A stretch of 64,000 bases of DNA from Luteibacter sp. OK325 (GTDB lineage: Bacteria > Pseudomonadota > Gammaproteobacteria > Xanthomonadales > Rhodanobacteraceae): assembly GCF_003050935.1 (NCBI RefSeq), contig NZ_QAOX01000001.1, forward strand, positions 248,001-312,000. The letters run 5' to 3'. How positions within the stretch are numbered: position 1 is the stretch's first letter; every line of letters starts with the position of its first letter. The notes under the pieces were generated by a model. The model did not search any database, had not been told where the DNA came from, and saw nothing but the letters and a program-made list of their open reading frames with translations. Below, in pieces: positions 43,670 to 52,409 of this stretch. Both the position numbers and the translations under genes were made by a program.

Positions 43670-43686
43670 GTGACAGGTGTCACCTG
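43670..43686. promoter_or_regulatory. Overlapping perfect dyads in the divergent MacA-like / FAH gap
   Basis: Two interlocked palindromes occur: GTGACA-GG-TGTCAC (43670-43683) and CAGGTG-T-CACCTG (43674-43686). They lie 13 bases before the FAH hydrolase ATG and upstream of the divergent MacA-like operon. The position fits an operator; no regulator gene is adjacent. Confidence 0.45.
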
Positions 43687-43699
43687 CTAACCTGATGCG

Positions 43700-44386
43700 A
43701 TGAATACGATCATCCCCGCGCCGGCCCAGCCGAGCATCCCCGTCCTCGGCCAGACCGCGCGTTTCCCGGTCCGCCGTATTTTTTGCATCGGCCGCAACTA
43801 CGCCGACCACGCCCGTGAAATGGGCGCCTCGGTCGACAAGGCAAACCCGATGTTCTTCACCAAGCCCGCCGATGCCATCGTCACCGATGGCGCCGACGTG
43901 CCCTACCCCTCGGCAACCAGCGACCTCCACCATGAAGTGGAAATGGTGGTCGCCCTGGGTGCCGGCGGCTCGGACCTTTCCGTCGAGCAGGCCGGCAAGC
44001 TGGTCTGGGGCTACGGCGTAGGCCTGGACCTGACCCGCCGCGACCTGCAGGCGCAGGCGAAGGCCAAGGGCGCGCCGTGGGACGTCGCCAAGGCCTTCGA
44101 CCACTCGGCCCCCATCTCGGCCCTGGTCCCGGCATCGGAAGTGACACCGACAGCCTCCACGCGCATCGCGCTGGAGATCAACGGTGAGTTGCGCCAGGAG
44201 GCCACGCTGGGCGACATGCTCCTCGACGTGCCGGAGATCCTCAGCGCGCTATCGAAGCTGTTCGAGCTGAAGGCAGGCGACATCATCTACACGGGTACAC
44301 CGGCCGGCGTATCCGCCCTCGTGCGCGGCGATACATTCCGTGCGACCCTCGACGGCGTCGCGACGCTGGAAGGCCGCGTGAGCTGA
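43700..44386 (+). CDS. Fumarylacetoacetate hydrolase family protein (acylpyruvase-like)
   Basis: A 228-residue FAH-fold hydrolase. Motifs are IFCIGRNYADHAREMG, FFTKPADAIV, the metal-binding HHEVEMVVALG and GYGVGLDLTRRDLQ, and the C-terminal GDIIYTGTPAGVSAL. The short single-domain form matches acylpyruvases and fumarylpyruvate hydrolases, which cleave 3-acylpyruvates with Mg or Mn. The precise substrate is not readable. It is divergent from the MacA-like operon. Confidence 0.9.
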   Translation: MNTIIPAPAQPSIPVLGQTARFPVRRIFCIGRNYADHAREMGASVDKANPMFFTKPADAIVTDGADVPYPSATSDLHHEVEMVVALGAGGSDLSVEQAGKLVWGYGVGLDLTRRDLQAQAKAKGAPWDVAKAFDHSAPISALVPASEVTPTASTRIALEINGELRQEATLGDMLLDVPEILSALSKLFELKAGDIIYTGTPAGVSALVRGDTFRATLDGVATLEGRVS

Positions 44387-44457
44387 CTTCGCGAACTGCC
44401 GACATCCATCTCGCTAGTTTTCAACGTTCCACGTTCAGCCAATAAGGAGAAAGACCG

Positions 44458-44865
44458 ATGAGCTTCGTCGCGGAATTCAAGCAATTCGCTCTACGCGGTA
44501 ACGTCGTCGACCTGGCGGTCGGTGTCGTGATCGGTGCGGCATTCGGCAAGATCGTCACCTCGCTGGTCGACAACATCATCATGCCGCCGATCGGCTGGCT
44601 GATCGGCGGTATCGATTTTTCCGACTGGAAATGGGTCCTCAAACCGGCCGATGCCGTCGCGAAGAAAGCCGAAGTCGCCGTCCAGTACGGCGTTTTCATC
44701 AACGTGCTGATCCAGTTCGTCATCGTCGCCATCGCCATCTTCATCGTGGTCAAGGCGATCAACCGCCTCACCCGCCGCGAAGAAGAAGCCCCGGCGGCGC
44801 CGGCTGCCGATGTCGTGTTGCTGACGGAAATCCGCGACCTGCTTCGTTCACAGCAGGGGCGCTAG
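44458..44865 (+). CDS. mscL: Large-conductance mechanosensitive channel
   Basis: A 135-residue inner-membrane channel that opens under membrane tension to release solutes. The N-terminal [27 protein letters not shown] (residues 7-33 in two parts) with TM1, the second helix [21 protein letters not shown] and the cytoplasmic helix LLTEIRDLL are diagnostic. AAGGAG stands upstream of the ATG. Length is normal. A REP-like copy begins 10 bases after the stop. Confidence 0.96.
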   Translation: MSFVAEFKQFALRGNVVDLAVGVVIGAAFGKIVTSLVDNIIMPPIGWLIGGIDFSDWKWVLKPADAVAKKAEVAVQYGVFINVLIQFVIVAIAIFIVVKAINRLTRREEEAPAAPAADVVLLTEIRDLLRSQQGR

Positions 44866-44874
44866 ATAAAACCA

Positions 44875-44917
44875 TGTGGGAGCCGCTTCAGCGGCGAAAA
44901 GCCAACGGAGGGGAGGG
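44875..44917. repeat. REP-like repeat after mscL
   Basis: TGTGGGAGCCGCTTCAGCGG (44875-44894) and the following CGAAAAGCCAACGGAG. The extension AAAAGCCAACGGAG is shared with the copy at 53866, so the unit is longer than the core palindrome in both places. Confidence 0.8.
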
Positions 44918-44931
44918 GTGACGCGCAGAGC

Positions 44932-45061
44932 CTTCGGTGCCCACCCTCGCTGCTCAGACAGTCCTCCGCGCTCGGTGCGGAAGACCGCTTCGCGGCCCAT
45001 GTCTTATGTGGCCTGCGGCCGCTCACTTGTGCGGAACTCGCCTCGAGGGTGGGCACCGAAG
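44932..45061. repeat. 130-bp element A with 18-bp terminal inverted repeats
   Basis: The element is bounded by CTTCGGTGCCCACCCTCG (44932-44949) and its perfect reverse complement CGAGGGTGGGCACCGAAG (45044-45061). Its interior is closely related to the reverse complement of element B at 45271-45403. No transposase lies nearby. Short reading frames within it look like by-products of the palindromic structure. Confidence 0.75.
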
Positions 45062-45270
45062 ACTCTCCCGAACGCTGAGGTTCGCGTGGGTCGGGCCAAA
45101 GCCCACGGCAACATCGCCGGCAGGCACGCCGGCACAGGCGCGATGACGGTGTTCGGCAACCGGGTACCCGCAATCGCTTTCGCATGGGCCAGGAGTTCTG
45201 CGAGCGGGCGGGGCCGACGACGGCACCACGCAACGGATCTCCTTCCACTCAACCGTATCGTCGTGAGAGA
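45062..45270. other. Spacer between inverted elements A and B
   Basis: About 210 bases with no gene I can support. The sequences flanking A and B inward also share patches (TCTC-CGA, GGTT, GTGG) in opposite orientation, so the inverted duplication extends beyond the terminal repeats. Confidence 0.5.
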
Positions 45271-45403
45271 CCTTGGTGTCCACCCTCGAGGCGAGTTCCG
45301 CACAAGTGGAGCGGCCGTAGGCCAGATAGATACATGGGCCGCGGTAGCGGCCTTCCTTTTCGAACGCGGAGGACTGTCTGAGCAGCGAGGGTGGGCACCA
45401 AGG
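45271..45403. repeat. 133-bp element B, inverted copy of element A
   Basis: The element is bounded by CCTTGGTGTCCACCCTCG (45271-45288) and CGAGGGTGGGCACCAAGG (45386-45403), which differ from perfect reverse complements at one position. Read on the minus strand, it follows element A: CTGCTCAGACAGTCCTCCGC near one end and CACTTGTGCGGAACTCGCC near the other are in both. Confidence 0.75.
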
Positions 45404-45512
45404 TCTCCTCCGCGAGACGCCCAAGTGTAAGGTGCGACGGCGAAGCCGAGCCGCCCCCCGCGGCCCCGCGAACATGGCACCGCATGCCTTCCCGAAAATG
45501 CGCGACGAACCT

Positions 45513-45546
45513 AAAAAAAAGAGGCCGCCGATGGGTATCGGCGGCC
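45513..45546 (-). terminator. Intrinsic terminator of the Oar-like receptor gene
   Basis: A perfect 10-base stem GGCCGCCGAT/ATCGGCGGCC with a 4-base loop (45533-45536), followed on the minus strand by TC and a run of eight T. It lies about 100 bases past the receptor stop. Confidence 0.92.
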
Positions 45547-45649
45547 TATCTGGGGAGACTCGTTATGCCCGGGAGTTGAGCCGTCACCGGCTCGGGCACT
45601 TATTATTGGTATTCGGATTATTCGTGGTCAGCTGTGAACGCGGTTGCTA

Positions 45650-48600
45650 TCAGAAGTCGTAGTTGATGCCGAAGCGGACGTAACGCGGCTGGCTGAAGTA
45701 AGTGACCTTGTTGTAGTTCGTATCGAGCGCGGTCGAGCTGCCGTACTGCACGTATGTCGCCGTCGGAACGGACTCGCCGAGCGCGTTGTAGATCATCACG
45801 TTGAAGCCAAGCTTCTGGTCGGCCCACATCGGACGGTATTCGGCCGAGAGGGAGACGATGTGCTGCCACGGCTCGCGACCGGCCGCACCCGGCGGTGAAG
45901 CGACGCCGCCGCAGTAGTGGTAGTAGCTGCCGTACCCGACCGGATTGCTCTCATCCGCGCCGTAGAAACCCAGGCACGTCTTCGGCGTGCCGGAAAGGAT
46001 CGCTATGTTGGCCGAGAGCATCCACTCCGGCGCTGCCTGCCAGGACCCGTAGATCTTCAGCTGATGCTTACGATCGTTGGCGAGCAGGCCGTTGGAGTTT
46101 TCCATGAGCTTGCCGAAGTCCCAGTCCACTGTCGCGGAAACGTCCGTCTGCCCGATATCGGAGCGCACCTGGCCCTCGGTGTCGCCGTAGCTACGCGAGA
46201 AAACGTAATCCACCTTGGCCTGCCACTTACCATCGAACGGATGCTCGAAGAAGGTTTCCAGGCCGTAGTAACTGCGCTTGGCCTTCGGCATGCCGAAGTC
46301 ATCCGCGGAGACGCTGACATTGTAGTAACCGCCCGCCGGGTCTGGAATGCGGTAGGTATTGCTACGCCCCGGGTTCGACAGGTAGCAACCGTTGAGCGTA
46401 CTGGGATCCACGTCGTACCCGAGCGACGTCGCCTTGTCGGTAATCGTGCCGGTATCGCAGATGTCGTCGAGGATGTTGCGCAGCTTGCGGACCTGCGCCT
46501 TCATGCCCCACACGTAGTCCGGATTGATCTGCTGGGTGAAGCCGAGCAGGTATTCGTCCTGGTATTCGGACTGGATGTTGCTGGCGGCAACCGTCTTTGC
46601 ATCCGGCGACTGCCCGTACTCGTTGTTCGCCGAAACCGCACCACCGGTTGCCGATGCAAGCTGGGTCACACCCGTCGGATTGCCGTTTCCGTCGATACCG
46701 GTATAGGTGTAGTACTCATTGGTGTAAAGCGACCCGGCAGCAGCGCGCAGCGCAACCGATGCGGGCATGGCCAGGTAGTAACGACCGGCGTTGCCGTAGA
46801 CCTTAAGCGTCGAGTCGCCGTTGACGTCCCAGCTGAAGCCCAGGCGCGGCGCCCACTGCGGCTTGGTCATGCGAAGGAAGGCTTCACCATTCGGGTTGTA
46901 ATTGGTGAACTGATCGTTGCGCAGGCCGATCTTCACCAGCCAGCGGTCGTCGACCTGCCAGCTGTCCTCGATGTACTGGGCGCGCTGTTTGACTCGAACC
47001 GAAGCAGCCGTGCTGTAAAGGTAGTGCGACACGTAGTAGCCGGTTTCGCCGCCTGCACCTGTGTTCGGAGCTGCGACAAACGGGCTGTCGCTGATCGCCG
47101 TAGCCGGGTCGCCGAAGCCGTAGTCCCACGCGTCGGCGGTCTGTCCGTCGTCGATATCGTGCGAGTTGAGGTTGTCGATACCACCGGTGATCGTGTGATC
47201 ACCAATCTTCCAGGAAAGATCCAGGCGCAGGTTGTTCGTGGTTGCGCGGTGGCTGGGATCGTTGGCTGTCAGCACGGTCTGAGAATTGACGATGTTGTTG
47301 CCCCCGGTGATCGCCGGGTTCTGGTTCTCCGGATCGTCGATATACATCTGCGTGGGATCGTATCCCGGCGTATCGCTGAAGTACGTCATCTTCTGCTTGC
47401 CGTAGAGGGCGGTAAGCGTCAGGTCGTCGGTGATGTAGCTGGTGAACTTGGCGACATACACATCGGCACTGTTCTTGGTCGAGGTGTCGTAGCTGTTCAG
47501 CCCACCGGTCGTGTTGGTCGCATAGTCGTAGTCATACAGGTTGCCCTTGTACGACGTCTTCTGCGATGCGCCGGTCAGTTCAAGGATATTGTTATCGGTG
47601 ATGTTCCAGTCGATCTTCGAGTACCACTTGGGGTCGTGGTACTCGTAGTTCGTGTTGTACGACGAGGTGACCGAACCCACGCTGTTGCCGACGTTCTTCG
47701 ACTCTTCCACCGCGGCGAAGAAGAACAGCTTGTCCTTGATCAACGGGCCGCCGACATACGCGCTTTCCGTGGTCGTCCATGACTTGTTGTCCGAGTAGCG
47801 ACGGTAGATGTTGCCCGCATCGGAACCGGTCACGTAGTACGAACCGGGACTTACACCCTCGAGCGAGGCCGGCGTCCACTGCACCTGCGCACCGAAGTGC
47901 CATTCGTTCGTACCGCGCTTACCACTCTGGCTGATGACGCCACCGTCGGAGCGCCCATAGGCGGCACCGTAGCCGCCGCTGAGGATCTCCTGCTGGTCGA
48001 TAGCCCCATAGGGAAGGCTGATGCCGCCAAAGCCGCTCAGCGGATCCGTCGTGTTGAAGCCATTGAGGTAATAAGCGTTCTCGGAGACCGACGAACCGCT
48101 GAAGGAAACCAGCGAACCGCCGGTGGTGCCACTCTTGAAGCCGCTGTAGCCGGGCACGACGCCCGGCGCAAGCAAGGCGATGGCTTCGGCGCTGCGCGAC
48201 AGCGGCAACTTGGCCAGCTGCTCGGACGTGATGACCGTGCGGGCGTCGACGCTGGTCACGTCGATGGCCGGCAATGCGTTGGCGGATACGGTGACCGAAC
48301 CGAGACTGGTCGCAGCGGCGCTGGCGGCTGCAAAGGAAACCTCGGTACCGGAGCCGACCTGCAGGGTGACATTGTTGCGCGAGTCGACGGCCTTGCCACC
48401 CTGCATCAGCGCCACCGTATACGTGCCGAGCGGCAGCGAACCGATGCTGTAACGCCCTTGGGCGTCTACCGCCACTTCGCGCGTCAGGCCGGACGTACTC
48501 TTTGCCTGCACCGTCTCGCCTTCGGCGACCGGCGCCTGACCGAAGATACTGCCCGTGGTCGACTGGGCGATGGCCCCGGCGCTACCCAGCGCCACGCTCA

Positions 48601-48652
48601 GCGCGAGGCTGATCCGGCTCAGGCGCGCCCATTGAAATTTATTCATCAGCAC
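45650..48652 (-). CDS. Oar-like TonB-dependent receptor with N-terminal carboxypeptidase-regulatory domain
   Basis: A 1000-residue outer-membrane protein. Signal peptide (about 1-30, ending SAGAIAQ), a CarboxypepD_reg-like beta domain (about 31-108, GRYSIGSLPLGTYTVAL), a plug (LAKLPLSRSAEAIALLAPG, YYLNGFNTTDP, GAAYGRSDGGVIS) and a large barrel ending VRFGINYDF. It resembles Oar proteins of xanthomonads, which are linked to uptake or adhesion. The GTG at 48652 is used because GGGGAG lies 9 bases upstream; the ATG at 48646 is the alternative. The intrinsic terminator at 45513 ends its transcript. Confidence 0.9.
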   Translation of the reverse strand: MLMNKFQWARLSRISLALSVALGSAGAIAQSTTGSIFGQAPVAEGETVQAKSTSGLTREVAVDAQGRYSIGSLPLGTYTVALMQGGKAVDSRNNVTLQVGSGTEVSFAAASAAATSLGSVTVSANALPAIDVTSVDARTVITSEQLAKLPLSRSAEAIALLAPGVVPGYSGFKSGTTGGSLVSFSGSSVSENAYYLNGFNTTDPLSGFGGISLPYGAIDQQEILSGGYGAAYGRSDGGVISQSGKRGTNEWHFGAQVQWTPASLEGVSPGSYYVTGSDAGNIYRRYSDNKSWTTTESAYVGGPLIKDKLFFFAAVEESKNVGNSVGSVTSSYNTNYEYHDPKWYSKIDWNITDNNILELTGASQKTSYKGNLYDYDYATNTTGGLNSYDTSTKNSADVYVAKFTSYITDDLTLTALYGKQKMTYFSDTPGYDPTQMYIDDPENQNPAITGGNNIVNSQTVLTANDPSHRATTNNLRLDLSWKIGDHTITGGIDNLNSHDIDDGQTADAWDYGFGDPATAISDSPFVAAPNTGAGGETGYYVSHYLYSTAASVRVKQRAQYIEDSWQVDDRWLVKIGLRNDQFTNYNPNGEAFLRMTKPQWAPRLGFSWDVNGDSTLKVYGNAGRYYLAMPASVALRAAAGSLYTNEYYTYTGIDGNGNPTGVTQLASATGGAVSANNEYGQSPDAKTVAASNIQSEYQDEYLLGFTQQINPDYVWGMKAQVRKLRNILDDICDTGTITDKATSLGYDVDPSTLNGCYLSNPGRSNTYRIPDPAGGYYNVSVSADDFGMPKAKRSYYGLETFFEHPFDGKWQAKVDYVFSRSYGDTEGQVRSDIGQTDVSATVDWDFGKLMENSNGLLANDRKHQLKIYGSWQAAPEWMLSANIAILSGTPKTCLGFYGADESNPVGYGSYYHYCGGVASPPGAAGREPWQHIVSLSAEYRPMWADQKLGFNVMIYNALGESVPTATYVQYGSSTALDTNYNKVTYFSQPRYVRFGINYDF

Positions 48653-48797
48653 TGTGAAGCACTCCCCGAAAGATGGATTGACGTCTCCGCCGGGCAGGCG
48701 CCCGGCAGGCGCTTTTCCCCACGTGGCCCGGCGACAACCTCAATTTAGTGTTAAGACGACGTTTCGAGGCGGCGGAAAGTGCCGTGTGACTTGTCGA

Positions 48798-49766
48798 TTA
48801 ATCGGACGTATGGACGTCCGAAAGAAGTTGCCTTCCGAGAGTTCCTTCGAGGCTGGCCTGACGGTATCCACGCGGGGAAATCCCGAAGAGCTCGCGAAAT
48901 GATCGACTGAAGTTCGTCATGTCGCCGAATCCCCACGCTTGTGCCACCTGCGCGATGCTGCGATGACGCAATGCGGGATCCGCAAGTTCCCGACGGCACC
49001 GGGCAAGCCGCTCGGCACGCACCCAGCGCATCAGCGTCAGCGGTTCGTCGGCAAACAGTTCGAAGAGGTAGCTTGGAGAAAGGCCTACGCCTGCGCCGAT
49101 CATCTCGATGCACAGTGATGAGTCGGCGAGGTGGTCCCGTACGAAGCGACGAACCTGCTGCCTGTACTGCTGGCGAAGTTGCGAAGGTGAAGGCTCGAGT
49201 GAGGCCGTTGACTCGAAGGCCGCCGCAAGCATGTGCGGAATGGCATCCGCCACGCGATCCGCTACGGCTTCGGTGAGTTCGCCAGCATGTGCGAACAACT
49301 CCTGGAAGAGGACACGCAGGTAACCCACGGCGCTGAGGTGCCCATGGAGGCCGATGGCGGACAACTGGTCGATCCGCGGCATGACCTCGCGCAGCGCTGC
49401 CAGTGGCATGTAGAGCGTCTGCACGGCGGCGGCCCCCATCTGCAGGCGGAAGGGCCGGGACAGGTCGATCAGGCAGAAATCCCCTGGGGCGATCTCACCC
49501 TGCCGGCCGTGCTGCTCCACGGTGGCGCCTCCCTCCAGGTGGTGGCTGAGCAGCGCCGCCCCCCGATGGATGCGAGCGAGGGAGTCTCCGGTCAACACGT
49601 GTGGACGGTGACGGAACGTGGCCAGGCGCAGTCGCTCGCCGGCATAGCCGTCCAGTATCGTGCTCACGCCCTGCCGCCGGGACAGACTTTCCCAGAACAG
49701 GCGCGTGGACGCACTTGCACCCGGAGGCGCCGGAAAGGCGGTTACATCGTGGTACTGGGTAGACAA
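48798..49766 (-). CDS. AraC-family transcriptional regulator
   Basis: A 322-residue regulator. The N-terminal half is an AraC-binding-2-like cupin region (about 60-175, HHLEGGATVEQHGRQGEIAPGDFCLIDLSRPF in two parts). The C-terminal two HTH units include GAGVGLSPSYLFELFAD and IAQVAQAWGFGDMTNFSRSFRELFGISPRGYR. This layout is shared with FeaR-like regulators. It lies 145 bases upstream of the Oar-like receptor gene on the same strand, and 18 bases downstream of the small secreted protein gene. Its targets are unknown. Confidence 0.9.
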   Translation of the reverse strand: MSTQYHDVTAFPAPPGASASTRLFWESLSRRQGVSTILDGYAGERLRLATFRHRPHVLTGDSLARIHRGAALLSHHLEGGATVEQHGRQGEIAPGDFCLIDLSRPFRLQMGAAAVQTLYMPLAALREVMPRIDQLSAIGLHGHLSAVGYLRVLFQELFAHAGELTEAVADRVADAIPHMLAAAFESTASLEPSPSQLRQQYRQQVRRFVRDHLADSSLCIEMIGAGVGLSPSYLFELFADEPLTLMRWVRAERLARCRRELADPALRHRSIAQVAQAWGFGDMTNFSRSFRELFGISPRGYRQASLEGTLGRQLLSDVHTSD

Positions 49767-49784
49767 CGCAGGGCGACTCCCGAA

Positions 49785-50072
49785 TCAGGGGCTGGAGCGG
49801 CGTGGTGGCGGGCCGTCGCCGGGCCCTGGCGGCGGCCCCGGCGGCGAATCGAACCCTTTGTCGGCCATGCACAGTTCCATCAGGTCCGCATCGACGCCAT
49901 CGTCGGGGTCATCCGCCTTGCCATCGATGTCGATCCAGCAATCGTCGAGGGCAGCCTCGACCTGAGGATCCCGTGATCGAGGCGCATGCGGCGGCTCCTG
50001 GGCCCAGGCGACGGCGGCCAGCGCCACGCCGAGGGCAAACAGCAGGGGCGGCAGCGTGGAAAAGGGCTTCAT
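49785..50072 (-). CDS. Small secreted acidic/proline-rich protein
   Basis: A 95-residue protein: signal peptide (MKPFSTLPPLLFALGVALAAVAWA), an acidic middle (DDCWIDIDGKADDPDDGVDAD), two cysteines (DDCW, ELCM) and a Pro/Gly-rich tail. No domain is recognised. In-frame starts upstream (50087 and 50108) are possible because no strong ribosome-binding site precedes 50072. It is divergent from the response regulator gene, with 143 bases between. Confidence 0.55.
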   Translation of the reverse strand: MKPFSTLPPLLFALGVALAAVAWAQEPPHAPRSRDPQVEAALDDCWIDIDGKADDPDDGVDADLMELCMADKGFDSPPGPPPGPGDGPPPRRSSP

Positions 50073-50132
50073 GCGGGTGGCATCCATGGGACCGAACGGT
50101 GAGGCCAAGCTAGTTGGCGCTCGTCACCGCCC

Positions 50133-50165
50133 GTTGTCTGCGTGTGTCCGGTTTGTGTCAGTTTC
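50133..50165. promoter_or_regulatory. Phased direct repeats upstream of the two-component genes
   Basis: GTGTCCGGTTT (50144-50154) is followed by the related GTGTCAGTTTC (50155-50165) at exactly 11 bases; a further TGTC stands about 10 bases before. This phasing is typical for OmpR-family regulators, so autoregulation by the adjacent response regulator is plausible. Confidence 0.35.
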
Positions 50166-50215
50166 TTTGCCGGGCTGGCAAACGCGCCGTAGACTGGTCT
50201 GGTATCAAGCTACGC

Positions 50216-50935
50216 ATGGCTATGGATCTCCAGTCGCTCATCCTTGTCGTCGACGACGACCCCGAACTGCGCAGCCTGATCACGGAGTTCCTCGGTGGTC
50301 ACGGATACCGCGTGCAGGCGGCCGAGAACGCCTTGCAGATGAATCTGGCGATCGAGCGCGAGCGTCCGGACCTTGTCGTGCTCGACGTGATGATGCCGGG
50401 CGAGGACGGGCTCAGCGCCGCACGACGACTGGCCGCCGACAAAGGGCCGCCGGTCATCATCCTCAGTGCGCTGGGCGGCGATACCGACCGCATCATCGGC
50501 CTGGAAGTCGGCGCCGACGATTACCTCGCCAAGCCCTGCAATCCGCGTGAACTGCTCGCGCGTGTTCGTGCTGTCCTGCGCAGGACCGGTAACACCGAGC
50601 CCGTGGCGGTCGAGGATGCGCGACCTTATGGCTTCGCGGGCTGGCGCCTGGATGTCACGCGCCGCGACCTTCGCGACCCCACCGGCATCTTCATCAACCT
50701 CTCCGACGGCGAGTTCGCCCTGTTGCGCAGCTTCGTCGAGCACCCACAACGCATCCTCAGCCGCGACCAGTTGCTCGACCTGGTGCATGGCGGGCGTTCG
50801 GAAGTGTTCGACCGCGCCATCGACACGCAGATCAGCCGGTTGCGCCGCAAGCTTAACGATCGCATGCAGGCGGAGATGATCCGCACCGTGCGCAACGAGG
50901 GTTACATGCTGGTGCCAAAGGTATCGCGCCTGTGA
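50216..50935 (+). CDS. OmpR-family response regulator
   Basis: A 239-residue regulator. The receiver has LVVDDDPELRS, phospho-acceptor Asp at about 57 (VVLDVMMPGEDG) and LAKPCNPRELLARV; the winged helix domain ends VRNEGYMLVPK. The last base of its TGA is the first base of the kinase ATG, so they are co-translated. It belongs to the OmpR/EnvZ-like class. An upstream in-frame ATG exists at 50114, but its extension is not receiver-like. Confidence 0.92.
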   Translation: MAMDLQSLILVVDDDPELRSLITEFLGGHGYRVQAAENALQMNLAIERERPDLVVLDVMMPGEDGLSAARRLAADKGPPVIILSALGGDTDRIIGLEVGADDYLAKPCNPRELLARVRAVLRRTGNTEPVAVEDARPYGFAGWRLDVTRRDLRDPTGIFINLSDGEFALLRSFVEHPQRILSRDQLLDLVHGGRSEVFDRAIDTQISRLRRKLNDRMQAEMIRTVRNEGYMLVPKVSRL

Positions 50936-52326
50936 TGCATCTGCCCCGCCTGTCGATCTTCTCGCGCACGTTCCTGATGATGGTCTGCGCCTTGCTGGTT
51001 TCCGCGGCGATCGGCTTTGCCGTGCTCGTCATACGGCCGCCCCTGCGTCTGTCCGCCGTCAGCCTGTTCGAGCTCGCGGCGGTGCTCCAGCCTGAGCGAT
51101 CGCCGTTTGCCGACCATCCCCTGGGCGAAGCGCGTCCGTTCGGTGACGGCGCCGGTGGACCGCCACCGGGTGCCGATTTCGATCGTCGCGGCGAAGCCGA
51201 ACTCGACGTGGTTTCGTCCGCAGGGCCACCGGCCGGGCCAGCTTCATTCGACGAGCCCGCCTCCGCGCGTATCGCCATGCGCCTTGCGGACATGTTCAAT
51301 GTGCCCGGCGAGCGGCTGCGCGTCTTCGTCACCAACCACGACGCACCCGGATCGCACGGGCCGACCCGACTTGGACTGGGCGGTGGCTCCATCGTCGCCC
51401 TTCGCCAGTCCGACGGTCGCTGGCGGGTCGCCAGCGTGCCCGTCGAACCGTTCCCGACGGTACTGCAACAGCAGGTCTTCCTCCTGCTCGCCCTCGGCCT
51501 TCTCATCCTCCTGCCCGTTGCCTTCCTTTTCGCCCGTGCGCTCGCCGCACCCATCCGGCGCTTTTCGGAAGCCGCGCAGCGGCTCGGCGGCGACACCAGT
51601 GCACCGCCGTTGCCGCGTGAAGGACCGCCGGAGATGCGCCAGGCGGTGGACTCCTTCAATGCCATGCAGGCGCGTATCAACCGTCTGCTGCAGGAGCGCA
51701 CGCAGATGATCGCCGCCATCGCGCATGATCTGCGAACGCCGCTCACGCGCCTGACGTTTCGCCTGGACGGCTTGCCATCGCCGCTCGCCGACAAAGTAGA
51801 AGCGGACATCCAGGAAATGAAGGCGATGATCTCTGCCGCACTGGACTTCATTCGCGACCGATCGCAGGGCGTGCATCGTCAGCGGCTGGATGTGCGCCTG
51901 CTGGTGGAAAGCGTCGTCGACGATCTCGCCGACATCGGCCACGATGTGACGGTACAGCCGGGTGCGGCGATCACCCTCGAAGGCGACCCGATCGCGCTGC
52001 GGCGCGCCGTGGTGAACCTGGTCGAGAACGGACTCAAGTACGGGGAACGCGTTCGTCTGCGACTGCGCAGCACCGGCGACGGATGCGTACTGGAAATCGA
52101 CGACGACGGTCCGGGCATCCCTGAAGCCATGCAACAGCAGGTGTTCGAGCCATTCTTCCGCCTGGAAGCGTCGCGCAACCGCGATACCGGTGGCATCGGG
52201 CTGGGCCTGGCCACCGTTCGCGCGATCGTGCTGGACCATGGCGGCAGCGTGGCACTGCGCAACCGCAAGGACGGTGGTCTGCGTGCCGTCGTCAACCTGC
52301 CCGCGACAGCGCCACCCGGAACCTGA
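50935..52326 (+). CDS. EnvZ-like sensor histidine kinase
   Basis: A 463-residue membrane kinase. TM1 is at about 13-33. The periplasmic segment contains a low-complexity acidic/Gly/Pro stretch (about 60-105, GDGAGGPPPGADFDRRGE) and ends at TM2 (about 181-200). HAMP, HisKA (AAIAHDLRTPLTR, His at about 264) and HATPase motifs (NLVENGLKYG, DDDGPGIP, GGIGLGLA) follow. The overlap TGATG links it to the response regulator. The Gly/Pro-rich sensor insertion has no recognised ligand-binding fold. Confidence 0.92.
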   Translation: MHLPRLSIFSRTFLMMVCALLVSAAIGFAVLVIRPPLRLSAVSLFELAAVLQPERSPFADHPLGEARPFGDGAGGPPPGADFDRRGEAELDVVSSAGPPAGPASFDEPASARIAMRLADMFNVPGERLRVFVTNHDAPGSHGPTRLGLGGGSIVALRQSDGRWRVASVPVEPFPTVLQQQVFLLLALGLLILLPVAFLFARALAAPIRRFSEAAQRLGGDTSAPPLPREGPPEMRQAVDSFNAMQARINRLLQERTQMIAAIAHDLRTPLTRLTFRLDGLPSPLADKVEADIQEMKAMISAALDFIRDRSQGVHRQRLDVRLLVESVVDDLADIGHDVTVQPGAAITLEGDPIALRRAVVNLVENGLKYGERVRLRLRSTGDGCVLEIDDDGPGIPEAMQQQVFEPFFRLEASRNRDTGGIGLGLATVRAIVLDHGGSVALRNRKDGGLRAVVNLPATAPPGT

Positions 52327-52409
52327 GCTGGTCCAGGCATGACTTCCTACCTACGCGGGGACACCCCGTCGTGGGGTCATAATCGACCTTTCCGTCCCCG
52401 GGGGTCCCC

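Noticed and set aside
44876..45485. Several overlapping frames on both strands in the inverted-repeat region (for example 184 and 158 codons)
   Set aside because: They arise because the DNA is nearly palindromic; the same peptide-like patches appear on both strands, and none has a supported start.
45917..47782. A 621-codon plus-strand frame inside the Oar-like receptor
   Set aside because: It is a shadow of the receptor, which ends with a proper barrel C-terminus and an intrinsic terminator.
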